From Phycisphaerales bacterium UBA5793 (GTDB taxonomy: Bacteria; Planctomycetota; Phycisphaerae; Phycisphaerales; UBA5793), in contig DIDT01000020.1 of NCBI GenBank assembly GCA_002418285.1, positions 1-64,000 of the forward strand: a DNA stretch of 64,000 bases. Reading direction: 5' to 3'. The number at the start of each line of letters is the position of its first letter. Position 1 is the stretch's first letter. Below are positions 1 to 8,523 of this stretch, one piece after another. A program made the translations under genes and the position numbers. The notes under the pieces were generated by a model that worked only from the letters and a program-made list of their open reading frames with translations, was not told the DNA's origin and ran no database searches.

Positions 1-279
1 GAGGGCCATGGCGGCGGTGCGGGCGGCGTCGGTGTCGGCGAGTGCGGTCGATGCGCTGCTGCGCGTGGTGGCGGCTCGGGGAGCCGATCGACCCGCCGGA
101 CGTGGTCTCGGCGCCGGCATCGAAGCGGTGACTTCATAGATGATCTGGCCACCTAGGCCGAGCATCCCGCCGCGGCGGAAGGTGCGCGAGTGGAGCACGA
201 TGGCGTCCTCGCCCAGATCGGCCTTGATGCGGGTCAGCGCTTCAGTGAGAGAGTGTGCCTGATAGGTTCGAAGGTTCAA
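1..279 (-). CDS. flhF: Flagellar biosynthesis GTPase FlhF, N-terminal fragment (cut by window edge)
   Basis: Translating the minus strand from a TTG at 277-279 gives an open frame of 93 codons to the window edge. It begins MNLRTYQAHSLTEALTRIK and continues with ADLGEDAIVLHSRTFRRGG, the typical FlhF opening (a short strand, then the 'EAL..ik..LG.DAiiL.sR' segment). AGGAAGGG lies about 8 nt before the TTG. FlhF is an SRP-type GTPase that sets flagellar number and position, and its NG GTPase domain would lie outside the window. It follows flhA by 110 bp in the same direction, the usual gene order. After about residue 55 the sequence becomes Pro/Ala/Thr-rich, which matches the variable basic linker of the family. 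Confidence 0.85.
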   Translation of the reverse strand, partial: MNLRTYQAHSLTEALTRIKADLGEDAIVLHSRTFRRGGMLGLGGQIIYEVTASMPAPRPRPAGRSAPRAATTRSSASTALADTDAARTAAMAL

Positions 280-389
280 CGTCTTGCCCTTCCTAGGCCA
301 AATGCTCCGGTCGGCCTCCTGCCTTGGTCCAGTCGCCTCCGACTCTGCTCCATCATACCACATTCACCTCGAGTTTCGCAAGTGATCCT

Positions 390-2543
390 CTACGCAGCCG
401 GCACGGCGTTCTGTTTGACTTCGGGCGGCTGCACGAGTGCGAGCGACTCGACTTCGAGTCCCTGGGGCACCTCGTTGAAGCCGAGCACCGCCGCCTGCGG
501 GAGGTGCGGTTCGATGATCCGCCGCAATGCGCCGCGAATCTGCGGAGAGGTGAGGATCACGGGTGGCCTGCCGGTGTGAATCAGCGTCTTGAGCGAGGTA
601 TCGAGCGAGTGGATGATGCGATTGGAGATCGAAGGCGGCATGGTGATCGTGGTGCCCACGTCCGATCGCTCGACGAAGGACGCGATGAGATCTTCGAGGC
701 GCGGATCGATCGTGATGCAGTACAGCCGCGGCCGACTCTCCTCGTCGAATGTGGTGTATTGCGCTGCGATAGTGCGCCGCAGGCCGTTGCGCACGTATTC
801 GACGAGCACATCGGTATCGCGTGTGTGCGAGATCCAGTCGCCGAGCGTTTCGAGAATGGTCTCGAGATCGCGGATGGGCAATCGCTCGCGGAGCAGCGCC
901 TGAAGGACTTTTTGAATCTCACCGGGTTTGACCTTGTCGGGCACGATTTCTTCAACCAGTTTCGGGGCTCGCTGCTTGAGCGTGGAGAGCAGGTTGTTGA
1001 CTTCCTCGCGGGTGAGCAGTTCATCGGCATAACGCTTGATCGTCTCGGTGAAGTGCGTGATCAGAACGCTGGTGGCGTCGACGACGGTGTAGCCCTGCGC
1101 TTCGGCCCGTGCGCGGAGGTGTTCGGGAATCCACCAGGCATCGAGGCCGAACGCGGGTTCCTTGGTCGGGGCGCCGTCGATCGGTCCCTGGGCGACGCCC
1201 GAATCCATCGCGAGCCATGATCCGGGATAGGTCTGGCCGTCGGCGATTTGTGCGCCGCGAATTTTGAAGCGGTATGACGTCGCCTCGAGATGGGAGTTAT
1301 CGCGGATGCGCACGGGCGGCAAAATGAGGCCGAGTTCGGCAGCAAGTTGTCTTCGAACGAGCGAGATGCGTTCGAGCAGGTTCCCGCCGTCTGATTCATT
1401 GACGAGTCGCACGAGGCCATAGCCGACTTCGAGTTCAAGCAGGTCGACCTTGAGCAGATCGTCGGGCGACGGGCCGGCCGGCGCGGACTTGGCGGATTCG
1501 CTCGCCTCTGTAGCCATGCGTTCAGCGTGGACGGCCAGCACGCCTCGCGAGACAACATAACCGACGCCGGCGATCGCTGCGGCACAGGTGATCATGGGAA
1601 TGAACGGCAGGCCGGTGAAGGACATCAGCGCAAGGAAACCGGAGGTGATATAGAGCGCGCGGGGTTTGCTGGTGAGTTGATTGGTCAGATCAGTGCCCAG
1701 ATCCTGCTTGGCGCCGCTGCGCGCGACAATCAGGCCCGCGGCAATGGCGATGATAAATGCGGGGATCTGCGAGACCAGGCCGTCGCCGATGGTCAGCTTG
1801 GTGAAGACGGCAAGGCTCTCGCGCAGCGTCCAGCCCTTGTAGACGGCGCCTACGGCAAAGCCGCCGAGCACATTGATGAGCGTGATGATGATGCCGGCAA
1901 TGGCGTCGCCGCGGACAAACTTCGAGGCGCCATCCATCGCCCCGTAGAAGTCGGCTTCGCGCATGATCGACTCACGTCGATCGCGCGCCTCGGCTTCGGT
2001 GATCAAGCCTGCGGTAAGGTCGGCGTCGATGGCCATCTGCTTGCCGGGCATGGCGTCGAGGGTGAACCTCGCGGCCACTTCGGAGATGCGCGTCGAACCC
2101 TTGGTGATGACAACGAACTGCACGATGACAAGAATGCAGAAAATGACCGTGCCCACGATCGGCGAATCACCTGCGACAAACTGACCAAACGCGCGGATGA
2201 CCTCGCCGGCGACCCCCTGGGCTTCTGCGGGTGACGAGACATCGGCGGAGAGGATGAGGCGTGTTGTTGCGACGTTCAGGCAGAGTCGGTAGAGCGTCGT
2301 GCCCAGCAGCAGCGCGGGGAACACGGAAAATTCCAGCGGTCGCTCCATGTACACAACGGTGAGGAGGATGACGGCCGAGGCGCTGATGTTGGCCGCGATG
2401 AGCACATCGAGCATGCCCGGTGGGAGCGGGACCACCAGCACGACCATCATGCAGATGAAGATCATGGGAACGGCAAGGGTCTTCCACCGACCGCGGCCGC
2501 CATCGAACCACATGCTCGGTTTGCGCAGGGCGGACTCAGCCAT
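390..2543 (-). CDS. flhA: Flagellar export gate protein FlhA
   Basis: 717 residues, the normal family length (about 690-720). The first 340 residues hold the multi-spanning membrane domain, with the FHIPEP-family signatures LNVATTRLIL, MPGKQMAIDADLTAG and GDGLVSQIPAFIIAIAAG. The rest is the cytosolic domain that docks export chaperone complexes. The chosen ATG (2541-2543) has AGGTGA 5 nt upstream; a GTG three codons earlier is possible. It works with FlhB, FliP, FliQ and FliR as the export gate of the flagellar type III system. The stop of flhB lies 45 bp upstream, so the two are co-transcribed. Nothing is unusual in the conserved cytoplasmic loop. Confidence 0.96.
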   Translation of the reverse strand: MAESALRKPSMWFDGGRGRWKTLAVPMIFICMMVVLVVPLPPGMLDVLIAANISASAVILLTVVYMERPLEFSVFPALLLGTTLYRLCLNVATTRLILSADVSSPAEAQGVAGEVIRAFGQFVAGDSPIVGTVIFCILVIVQFVVITKGSTRISEVAARFTLDAMPGKQMAIDADLTAGLITEAEARDRRESIMREADFYGAMDGASKFVRGDAIAGIIITLINVLGGFAVGAVYKGWTLRESLAVFTKLTIGDGLVSQIPAFIIAIAAGLIVARSGAKQDLGTDLTNQLTSKPRALYITSGFLALMSFTGLPFIPMITCAAAIAGVGYVVSRGVLAVHAERMATEASESAKSAPAGPSPDDLLKVDLLELEVGYGLVRLVNESDGGNLLERISLVRRQLAAELGLILPPVRIRDNSHLEATSYRFKIRGAQIADGQTYPGSWLAMDSGVAQGPIDGAPTKEPAFGLDAWWIPEHLRARAEAQGYTVVDATSVLITHFTETIKRYADELLTREEVNNLLSTLKQRAPKLVEEIVPDKVKPGEIQKVLQALLRERLPIRDLETILETLGDWISHTRDTDVLVEYVRNGLRRTIAAQYTTFDEESRPRLYCITIDPRLEDLIASFVERSDVGTTITMPPSISNRIIHSLDTSLKTLIHTGRPPVILTSPQIRGALRRIIEPHLPQAAVLGFNEVPQGLEVESLALVQPPEVKQNAVPAA

Positions 2544-2588
2544 GGATCTCACCTGTCACCGGCGACTTTTCGGTCAGACGCGTCATGC

Positions 2589-3662
2589 TCAACCCGCCTT
2601 CTTCTTGTTGAGGCGATAGACGTAGGCGAGCACTTCCGCCACCGCCTGGAAGAAGTTCGATGGAATCTCCTGTCCGACATGAACGACGGGATACATCGCC
2701 CGGGCGAGCGGCTTGCGCTCGACGATCGGCACGTGGTTGGCCAGCGCGATTTGCCGAATGCGCAGCGCGAGGAAGTCGGTGCCCTTGGCGAGCACCTTGG
2801 GCGCGTTCATCGTATTGGGATCCCACTTGAGCGCGATGGAAATGTGCTCGGGGTTGGTGACGACGACGTCGGCCTTGGGCACGCTCTGCTGGAGGCGCTG
2901 GCTGAGGATCTTGCGGGCAAAGGTGCGCTGCCGCTGCTTGACCATCGGGTCGCCCATGGTCATGCGCATCTCTTCCTTGACTTCGTGCTTGCTCATGCGG
3001 TTCTGTCGCTCCCATTGCCACTTCTGAAAGGCGTAGTCGAGGATGCCCAGGATGATGAGGGCTGCGGCGAGCCAGAGCAGCAGTTCGATCAGATACCAGC
3101 CGGACTTGGAGAACGCCTCGCCAAAGGTAAAGCGCGGGAGCATGAGAATGTCGGTGAAGCGGCGGGAGACATAGATGACCGAGACCAGTCCGATGATGAG
3201 GACTTTGCCGAAACTCATCCCGGCTCGGCCGGCGGCCTGGGCGCTGAAGAACTTCTTGAACCCCGCGATCGGATCGAGCTTGGACAATTTGGGCGCGAGC
3301 GGTTTGGCTGTCAGTGTCAGACCAACCTGCCACACTGCCGCAAGGTAACCCACAACGAACATCAGGCCGACAAACGGCCCGGCTGAGGCGACGAGGATCT
3401 TGAGCGCCCGCTGGAGATCATCGCCTCCGGAGTATCCACCGATACCGATATCCGATGAGCTCGTCTCGAGCGTCTCGCGGACGTAGACCGTGAGATCGCG
3501 CATCATGTAGGGTGTGAGCCAGATGAGCAGGGCGACGGCGCCGAGCAGCGTGAGCGCGGCGGTCAGGTCCATCGACCTCGCGATGCTGCCTTCCTCCCGG
3601 GCCTCTTTGCGGCGGCGGGGGCTGGCTGGTTCAGTTTTTTCGCCCAGGTCCTGGTCGGCCAT
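2589..3662 (-). CDS. flhB: Flagellar export switch protein FlhB with NPEH in place of NPTH
   Basis: 357 residues with four membrane segments in the first 215 residues and a cytosolic C-terminal domain. The N-terminus has the standard EKTEPASPRRRKEAREEG motif. FlhB self-cleaves between Asn and Pro of an NPTH loop to switch export from hook to filament substrates. Here the loop is N270-P-E-H273 within VVVTNPEHISIAL, so the cleaving Asn, Pro and His are kept but Thr is Glu. Downstream VPIVERKPLARAMY is conserved. It sits between fliR and flhA. Whether the Glu changes cleavage cannot be told from sequence. Confidence 0.95.
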   Translation of the reverse strand: MADQDLGEKTEPASPRRRKEAREEGSIARSMDLTAALTLLGAVALLIWLTPYMMRDLTVYVRETLETSSSDIGIGGYSGGDDLQRALKILVASAGPFVGLMFVVGYLAAVWQVGLTLTAKPLAPKLSKLDPIAGFKKFFSAQAAGRAGMSFGKVLIIGLVSVIYVSRRFTDILMLPRFTFGEAFSKSGWYLIELLLWLAAALIILGILDYAFQKWQWERQNRMSKHEVKEEMRMTMGDPMVKQRQRTFARKILSQRLQQSVPKADVVVTNPEHISIALKWDPNTMNAPKVLAKGTDFLALRIRQIALANHVPIVERKPLARAMYPVVHVGQEIPSNFFQAVAEVLAYVYRLNKKKAG

Positions 3663-3683
3663 GTCGCGGGGCTCACTCGCTGA

Positions 3684-4478
3684 TCAGTGGATCGATCGAA
3701 AGAAGTCCGTCATCAGGTTGAGTACATCTCCGGTGAAGTCGAGCACCCCTTCGTGAATCGGTCCGAGCGAAGCGATCAGCGCCACGGTGCCCAGGACAAT
3801 TCGAATGGGGAAACCCAGTGAGAGGATGTTGAACGCCGGCGCGGTCTTGTTCATGAAACCCAGCGCGAACGACTCGAGGAAGATGAGGCACAACACCGGC
3901 GCGGCGATGCGGATCGCAACTTCGAACGCGCTGTTGACCAGCCCGGCGCTGAGCGCCACGAAGTCGCCCGAGACTCGGAATTCGCCCGGCGGGATGTTGC
4001 CGAACGTGTTGAGCAGCATCGAGAAGATGATCTCGAGTCCGCCAACGCCGATGAAGACCGACAAGGCCATGTAGAAGAGCATCTGCCCGATCACATCTGC
4101 GTCGGATTCCATGGCGGGGTTGTAGACGCGGGCGAAGCCGAGCCCCAGCTGCTGACCGACGATCAGTCCTCCCAGCTCCGTTGAGAGCATGGGCAGCGAG
4201 GCGAGGAAGCCGATGGCCACGCCGACGAGCAGTTCGAAGCCGACGAGTGCGCCGAGTTCGATGAGCGAAGTTGGCATGGGGATGGCGCTGTGGGCTGTGA
4301 TCGCCGGGTAGAGCACGGCGTATGCCGCACAGGAGATTGAGACTGCAAACAGGGCCTTGATCCGCCCCGGAATCAAAGAGCTGCTCAGCACCGGCGCGAA
4401 GACAAACAGCCCAGACACCCGACTGAGCACGACCAGGAAGGGGCCGATGTGAGGATGAAGGGGACGAAGATCGATCAT
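3684..4478 (-). CDS. fliR: Flagellar export gate protein FliR
   Basis: 264 residues, standard length for FliR. It is strongly hydrophobic with about six membrane segments, beginning VVLSRVSGLFVFAPVLSS and containing GFELLVGVAIGFLASLPMLS and the GLGFARVYNPAMESDADVIG loop typical of the family. FliR joins FliP and FliQ in the helical export-gate core. It is encoded between fliQ (48 bp upstream) and flhB (21 bp downstream) on the same strand, the canonical order. The start is the only ATG ahead of the first conserved segment. Confidence 0.95.
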   Translation of the reverse strand: MIDLRPLHPHIGPFLVVLSRVSGLFVFAPVLSSSLIPGRIKALFAVSISCAAYAVLYPAITAHSAIPMPTSLIELGALVGFELLVGVAIGFLASLPMLSTELGGLIVGQQLGLGFARVYNPAMESDADVIGQMLFYMALSVFIGVGGLEIIFSMLLNTFGNIPPGEFRVSGDFVALSAGLVNSAFEVAIRIAAPVLCLIFLESFALGFMNKTAPAFNILSLGFPIRIVLGTVALIASLGPIHEGVLDFTGDVLNLMTDFFRSIH

Positions 4479-4526
4479 GATGCGACGGTCGGGGCATGCG
4501 CGAGGCGCGGCCCTCTAGCGGAGTTC

Positions 4527-4778
4527 CTATTGGCCGGTAAACATGGCGGTGGCGTAGTCGATCATCACGTTGATGATCCAGGGAATGATCGCGATGCCCA
4601 CGATGATCATCCCCGCGATCTTGGGTACAAAAGTCAGAGTTTGTTCCTGCACCTGCGTCACCGTCTGGAAGATCGAGACAATCAGGCCGATGACGAGACC
4701 CGCGAGCAGAATCGGCGCGGCGAGCATCAGGGCCTGCGACAGCGCTTCGCGAACAAGATCCACTCCCATGTCAACCAT
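4527..4778 (-). CDS. fliQ: Flagellar export gate protein FliQ
   Basis: 83 residues with two membrane helices, close to the usual 85-90. The motif VSIFQTVTQVQEQTLTFVPK spans the loop between the helices and is diagnostic of FliQ/SctS. Four FliQ copies wrap the FliP5R1 core in known systems. GGAGGTGA sits 4 nt before the ATG, the best Shine-Dalgarno match seen in this cluster, which fits the high copy need. A second ATG three codons later is less well placed. It lies between fliP and fliR. Confidence 0.95.
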   Translation of the reverse strand: MVDMGVDLVREALSQALMLAAPILLAGLVIGLIVSIFQTVTQVQEQTLTFVPKIAGMIIVGIAIIPWIINVMIDYATAMFTGQ

Positions 4779-4810
4779 CAGTCACCTCCAAAAAGGCGCG
4801 CGCAAAAGCC

Positions 4811-5710
4811 CTACGCCAGGCCGGCCGCGACGAGCAGTGGATGCACGGCCGGCAGCAGCGCGGAGTACGACTCGGTATTCGCGGCGGTTCCGTGCAGCAG
4901 ATTGCCGAGCATCAACGTCCAGCCGTCCACCAGGACGAACAGCAGCAGTTTGAAAGGCAGTGAGATCAACACCGGCGGGAGCATGAGCATCCCCATCGAG
5001 ATCAACAGGCTGGAGACGACCATGTCAATGATCAGGAAGGGCAGGTACACACGAAAACCGATGAGGAACGACACCTTGAGTTCGCTGAGAATAAACGCGG
5101 GTACGAGCGTGAGCATGTCCACGTCGTTGTACGTCAGATCCTCGGGCTTGGAGGTGTCGATGCCGCGGTAGTCGAGGATCATGTACACGCCGTCCCAGTT
5201 CCCGGCGGCGTCGATCTGGGCGAACATGAAATCGCGAAGCGGGTCCTTGGCCCGGTTCCACACGTCGAGCTGGCTCTGGACGTTTGGATCGCCCTGCTTG
5301 TAGGGGACGTAGGCTTCGTTGTACATGCGCGTGAAGGTGGGTTCCATCACGAGCGCGGTCATGAACAGACTCAGGCCGACGATCACCTGGCTTGGCGGGA
5401 GCTGAGCGGTGCCGATTGCCTGGCGCACGAGACTGAGCACAACGACGAAGCGCGTGAAGCACGTGCACATCATCAGGATCGATGGTGCGATTGTGAGGAC
5501 CGTGAGCAGGATGAGGACATTGATCGCGCCACTCAGGCCGCCTTCGAAACCCGGAATGGCTTCGCTGGCGCTTTCCAGCGCGCTCACCGGGTTCAGGTTG
5601 GCGGTCGGATCGGCAGGCAGTTCGGTGGGGGCGGTTTGCGCCACCGTGGAGCTGCCGCATACAACCAGCATGAGAAGAGCTGCGAGGATGATCAGGGTGG
5701 AGCGTTTCAC
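4811..5710 (-). CDS. fliP: Flagellar export gate protein FliP
   Basis: 299 residues. A cleavable signal peptide (MKRSTLIILAALLMLVVCGS) is followed by a Pro/Thr-rich stretch, then the FliP core with LTVLTIAPSILMMCTCFTRF and QAIGTAQLPPSQVIVGLSLF. The C-terminal half has the paired helices of the family. The start codon is GTG at 5708-5710 and overlaps the fliO stop as GTGA, which implies translational coupling. FliP pentamers with FliR form the export channel. The periplasmic region around residues 130-190 is slightly longer than in enterobacteria but otherwise normal. Confidence 0.96.
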   Translation of the reverse strand: MKRSTLIILAALLMLVVCGSSTVAQTAPTELPADPTANLNPVSALESASEAIPGFEGGLSGAINVLILLTVLTIAPSILMMCTCFTRFVVVLSLVRQAIGTAQLPPSQVIVGLSLFMTALVMEPTFTRMYNEAYVPYKQGDPNVQSQLDVWNRAKDPLRDFMFAQIDAAGNWDGVYMILDYRGIDTSKPEDLTYNDVDMLTLVPAFILSELKVSFLIGFRVYLPFLIIDMVVSSLLISMGMLMLPPVLISLPFKLLLFVLVDGWTLMLGNLLHGTAANTESYSALLPAVHPLLVAAGLA

Positions 5711-6447
5711 CGACGACCTCCATCGGCGAGCATGCTGGCGACGCGCTGCGCTGCGGAAGTCTTGCGCGACCTCGTGAGATCGATAACCACGGGGCTTGCT
5801 TCCGCAGAGTCCGTGGCCAAGCCAACGGGGGTGATGAGCCGTTCGAACTGCTTGGCAAAGGAGTCGCCGCGATCGTTGCGGATGCGCTGAACGAGAGACG
5901 CAACCTGCTCGGCGTCGGACATCTCGGAAAGGGTGGTCAGCCCTTGCGGAGTCTGAGCGAGGAGGAGGATGCGGCGATCTACTTTAAGGAGCAGCAACGT
6001 TTGGCTGCGTGTCAGCGGATAGCGGCCGAGCACTTCGACGATGCCCGACGGTGCGCGAGCGCGGCCGAGTGGACCGCCAAAGCGGGTCATCAATGTTCGA
6101 AGCAGTACGATCAGCCCAACGACGACCCCAAGGGCTCCGATGGTCTGCCAGGCACCTTCGGGCATGTGCAATGTGGTGCGATGGCTGGTCGAGCGGGCTG
6201 AGCCGGGCTGTGTTGAGCGGGGAGGGAGGACCTTGGCGGGCGCTTGATCTTCCCGGCGTGGTTGATTGTCCGTGGAGGCGCCACCGCCGGGGCCGCTGTA
6301 GACCTCAGCCTCTCCGATGAGTGATGTGGTCGATGGGGTGGAGGGTGCTTCTGGCGGGCTGGCGATCGACGTTGCCGCGCCGCTGAGCAGGAAGGCGCTC
6401 AAGCACAAGATGCGGAAGGCACGAGGGGTGGTTGTCGATCGAGTCAT
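5707..6447 (-). CDS. fliO: FliO-family flagellar export accessory protein
   Basis: 246 residues. An N-terminal signal-like segment is followed by a low-complexity Pro/Ser/Thr region, a single membrane helix near WQTIGALGVVVGLIVLLRTL (residues about 100-120), and a small cytosolic domain with the FliO pattern 'ievLgR.pLtrsQtlLLLkvdrRilLL'. FliO helps FliP assemble and is poorly conserved, so the call rests on this domain plus position directly before fliP. The stop codon overlaps the fliP start. The signal-like N-terminus ahead of the helix is also seen in other FliO proteins. Confidence 0.85.
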   Translation of the reverse strand: MTRSTTTPRAFRILCLSAFLLSGAATSIASPPEAPSTPSTTSLIGEAEVYSGPGGGASTDNQPRREDQAPAKVLPPRSTQPGSARSTSHRTTLHMPEGAWQTIGALGVVVGLIVLLRTLMTRFGGPLGRARAPSGIVEVLGRYPLTRSQTLLLLKVDRRILLLAQTPQGLTTLSEMSDAEQVASLVQRIRNDRGDSFAKQFERLITPVGLATDSAEASPVVIDLTRSRKTSAAQRVASMLADGGRR

Positions 6448-6556
6448 GCTTCGCCATCCTGGCGCTGTGCGACCTTGCGGCCGCGCTGCTCGGCTCCGCC
6501 GAACAGGGTGATCGAGATTGTCCGGCCGACCCCGTCAAGGGTCGGCGCGGCGGATG

Positions 6557-7036
6557 CTAGTTGTCCCCGCCTTCGTCGCCACGCGAGAAAATCTCGCTGA
6601 TGCGAACGCAGAATGTGTCATTGAGCACGAGAACTTCTCCGCATGCCACGTGTCGGTCATTGACGTAGACGTCGACGGGATCGCCCGCTAGTTTGTCGAG
6701 TTCGACGACGCTGCCCTGATTAAGCCGGAGCACATCCTCGACGAGCATCTTGGTGCGTCCGAGTTCGATGCGCACGTTGAGGTTGACCTTGGAGAGCAGA
6801 TCGATACCGCTGACGGGGTGTTCGGTGGTATCGGTATCGAATTCGGGCAAGTCGAGGGAGGATCGGTTCTGCGGTGCCGCGACGGAGTCCGCCTCCTGCG
6901 AGATTTCCTCCACCGTTTCGCGGGCGTTCTCGAGCGCCTCTTGGGGATCGGGAGCGCCGGCCCCTGGCGCCGGTTCACCACCGGCGGTCTGCTCGGGGGT
7001 GTCGGGGCTTCGCGTGATGAACGGGTGGTGGGTCAT
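6557..7036 (-). CDS. fliN: Flagellar motor switch protein FliN
   Basis: 159 residues. The first 75 are acidic and Pro/Ala-rich, without a clear domain. Residues 80-150 form the SpoA (FliMN_C) domain, with LSKVNLNVRIELGRTKMLVE, LRLNQGSVVELDKLAGDPVD and NDRHVACGEVLVLNDTFCVR. FliN forms the lower C-ring and receives export complexes from FliH. The gene follows fliL with a 162-bp gap, where fliM would normally stand. Only one SpoA domain is present and nothing resembles the FliM CheC-like middle domain, so this is not a FliM/FliN fusion. Confidence 0.93.
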   Translation of the reverse strand: MTHHPFITRSPDTPEQTAGGEPAPGAGAPDPQEALENARETVEEISQEADSVAAPQNRSSLDLPEFDTDTTEHPVSGIDLLSKVNLNVRIELGRTKMLVEDVLRLNQGSVVELDKLAGDPVDVYVNDRHVACGEVLVLNDTFCVRISEIFSRGDEGGDN

Positions 7037-7198
7037 GCGGAAGTCGCTCGCCCTGGTTTTGGTTGGCGAGGGTCACACGGTTATCGGTAGATTCCGCGCG
7101 GACTCTGCAAGATCAGCCGACTGCGCAAAAACTGCCGTTGGGCCGCTCTGGCTGCGAGCAGATCTCTGCTTCCCGGCGCTACTCGACAGGGCCTGGCT
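7037..7198 (-). other. 162-bp gap between fliL and fliN where fliM is expected
   Basis: No reading frame with FliM features crosses this gap on either strand. It contains a CCGATAA box on the minus strand about 45 nt before fliN, which resembles part of a sigma-28 -10 element, but no matching TAAA sits 15 nt upstream. The gap is larger than nearly all others in the cluster, so a gene loss or relocation scar is possible. Confidence 0.5.
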
Positions 7199-7738
7199 TC
7201 AGATTCCCGCGCGGTATGGCGTTACTCCCTCGAGCAGTACCTCGTCGATCAAACTCTCGCCGGTGCCGGGGTCCTTTGGCATGATTTCTTTGAGCGCCTC
7301 AGTGGCCTGGCGGGTCAGCGTGCTCAGCAGCGGCTCGTCAAAGTGGCGCGGCTCGGCATTGCGCCACAGCGCGGAGATGGTGGTCTTGATTAGTGCCTGG
7401 TTGCCCTCGACGAACTCGGCGATCTGCTTCTCGTTGCGGGCCTTTACCCGGGCGGTAATCTGCGTGTCATAGAGGTAGAGCACCCCCTGCTTGCTGTTGG
7501 GGAAGCGATCGTGGACGATCGGGACTTCGACCACGCGGTTGAGTGCCGCTTCCTGCTCCGAAAGAAACCCGCTATCGGCCTTGACCGCGGGTGTCCCGGT
7601 CATCATCGCCACGCCAATGAGCACCCCGGCTTCGATGATCATGATCACCGCGACGAGGATGATCACCTTGATCGGTGACTTCTTTTGCTGGGTCTCCTCC
7701 GTGGCGGGTGCCTGCTTGTCCTTTTTGGCGTCGGCCAT
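7199..7738 (-). CDS. fliL: Flagellar basal-body-associated protein FliL
   Basis: 179 residues. A charged Lys-rich cytosolic tail (about 22 residues) precedes one membrane helix (VIILVAVIMIIEAGVLIG), followed by a periplasmic SPFH-like FliL domain ending in DPGTGESLIDEVLLEGVTPYR, which resembles the common FliL terminus. FliL surrounds stators and supports torque. It starts 2 nt after the motB stop, so motA, motB and fliL form a tight stator unit. Downstream comes a 162-bp gap and then fliN. Confidence 0.88.
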   Translation of the reverse strand: MADAKKDKQAPATEETQQKKSPIKVIILVAVIMIIEAGVLIGVAMMTGTPAVKADSGFLSEQEAALNRVVEVPIVHDRFPNSKQGVLYLYDTQITARVKARNEKQIAEFVEGNQALIKTTISALWRNAEPRHFDEPLLSTLTRQATEALKEIMPKDPGTGESLIDEVLLEGVTPYRAGI

Positions 7739-7740
7739 GC

Positions 7741-8514
7741 TCAGCCTCCTCGTGCATTCGATGGATCAGTAAAATCGCTGTCCGGATTGAAATCTTCGAC
7801 GACGCTCTCGCTCAGGATGATCTCGACCCGTCGATTGACCTGCGACGCTTCGTTGCTGCGGGCCCGGGCGTTGATCGGTTCGTTGTCGCCGCACGACTCA
7901 ACGCGGAACAGCTCGGGCCGCATCCCGACCTCGTCAGTCAGGAATAGCATGACAGCCTCGGCGCGTGCAAAGCCGAGTTCATACAGGTTCTTCCACGGAG
8001 CCGAGGGGGAGAGTCGCTTCGTGTCGGTGTGACCGCGGATGAAAATGCGGTTGTTGCGCCCGTCGATCAGCTTCGCGATCGAACGCAGTTCATCCTTGAC
8101 CGAATCCTTGAGCACGGCCGACTCGCGGTCGAACGTGCTCGATCCGCCGATGGTGAAGACCAACCCTTCGCGAACGGTTTTGACGGTTGTGTGTTTCCCC
8201 TGCACGCCTTCGACGTCGCTCTGGCTGATGGCGAACTTCGGGTCGTGGGCGCTGGCGGCATTGCTGAGCATGGTCACGACGGTCTGCATCGAGGCCTGGT
8301 CGGTGGGAATCGCGCCGCCGCTGCCCTGCGTAAAGCCGAACGCCATCATGACGCTGTGGGCGACCACGGTGTATTCCTCGTCGCGCTTGAGTTCAGAAAA
8401 CGCAGCGAGCAGAATGAAGAAGCACAGCAGCAGCGACATCATGTCGCCGTAGGTGACGATCCAGCCGGGCACCCCCTCGGGGCATGGCGTCGCTTTGCAC
8501 TTGCACTTGGCCAT
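7741..8514 (-). CDS. motB: Flagellar stator protein MotB
   Basis: 257 residues. A short Cys-rich start (MAKCKCKATPCPEG) precedes the single helix PGWIVTYGDMMSLLLCFFIL, which carries the essential proton-binding Asp (residue 24). The C-terminal OmpA/peptidoglycan-binding domain shows IFIRGHTDTKRL, a 'NxxLGFARAEAV'-like segment and NRRVEIILSE. MotB anchors the MotA5B2 stator to peptidoglycan. It lies between motA (9 bp away) and fliL (2 bp away). The three clustered N-terminal cysteines are not needed for the fold and are worth noting. Confidence 0.95.
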   Translation of the reverse strand: MAKCKCKATPCPEGVPGWIVTYGDMMSLLLCFFILLAAFSELKRDEEYTVVAHSVMMAFGFTQGSGGAIPTDQASMQTVVTMLSNAASAHDPKFAISQSDVEGVQGKHTTVKTVREGLVFTIGGSSTFDRESAVLKDSVKDELRSIAKLIDGRNNRIFIRGHTDTKRLSPSAPWKNLYELGFARAEAVMLFLTDEVGMRPELFRVESCGDNEPINARARSNEASQVNRRVEIILSESVVEDFNPDSDFTDPSNARGG

Positions 8515-8523
8515 GACTCTTCC

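Noticed and set aside
6557..7036. FliN as a FliM-FliN fusion or FliY
   Set aside because: Only one SpoA domain and no CheC-like middle domain; the N-terminal part is low-complexity.
7080..7090. CCGATAA upstream of fliN as a sigma-28 -10 element
   Set aside because: The -35 partner is missing and the gap also lacks a sigma-54 site (only GG-N8-GC spacing was found).
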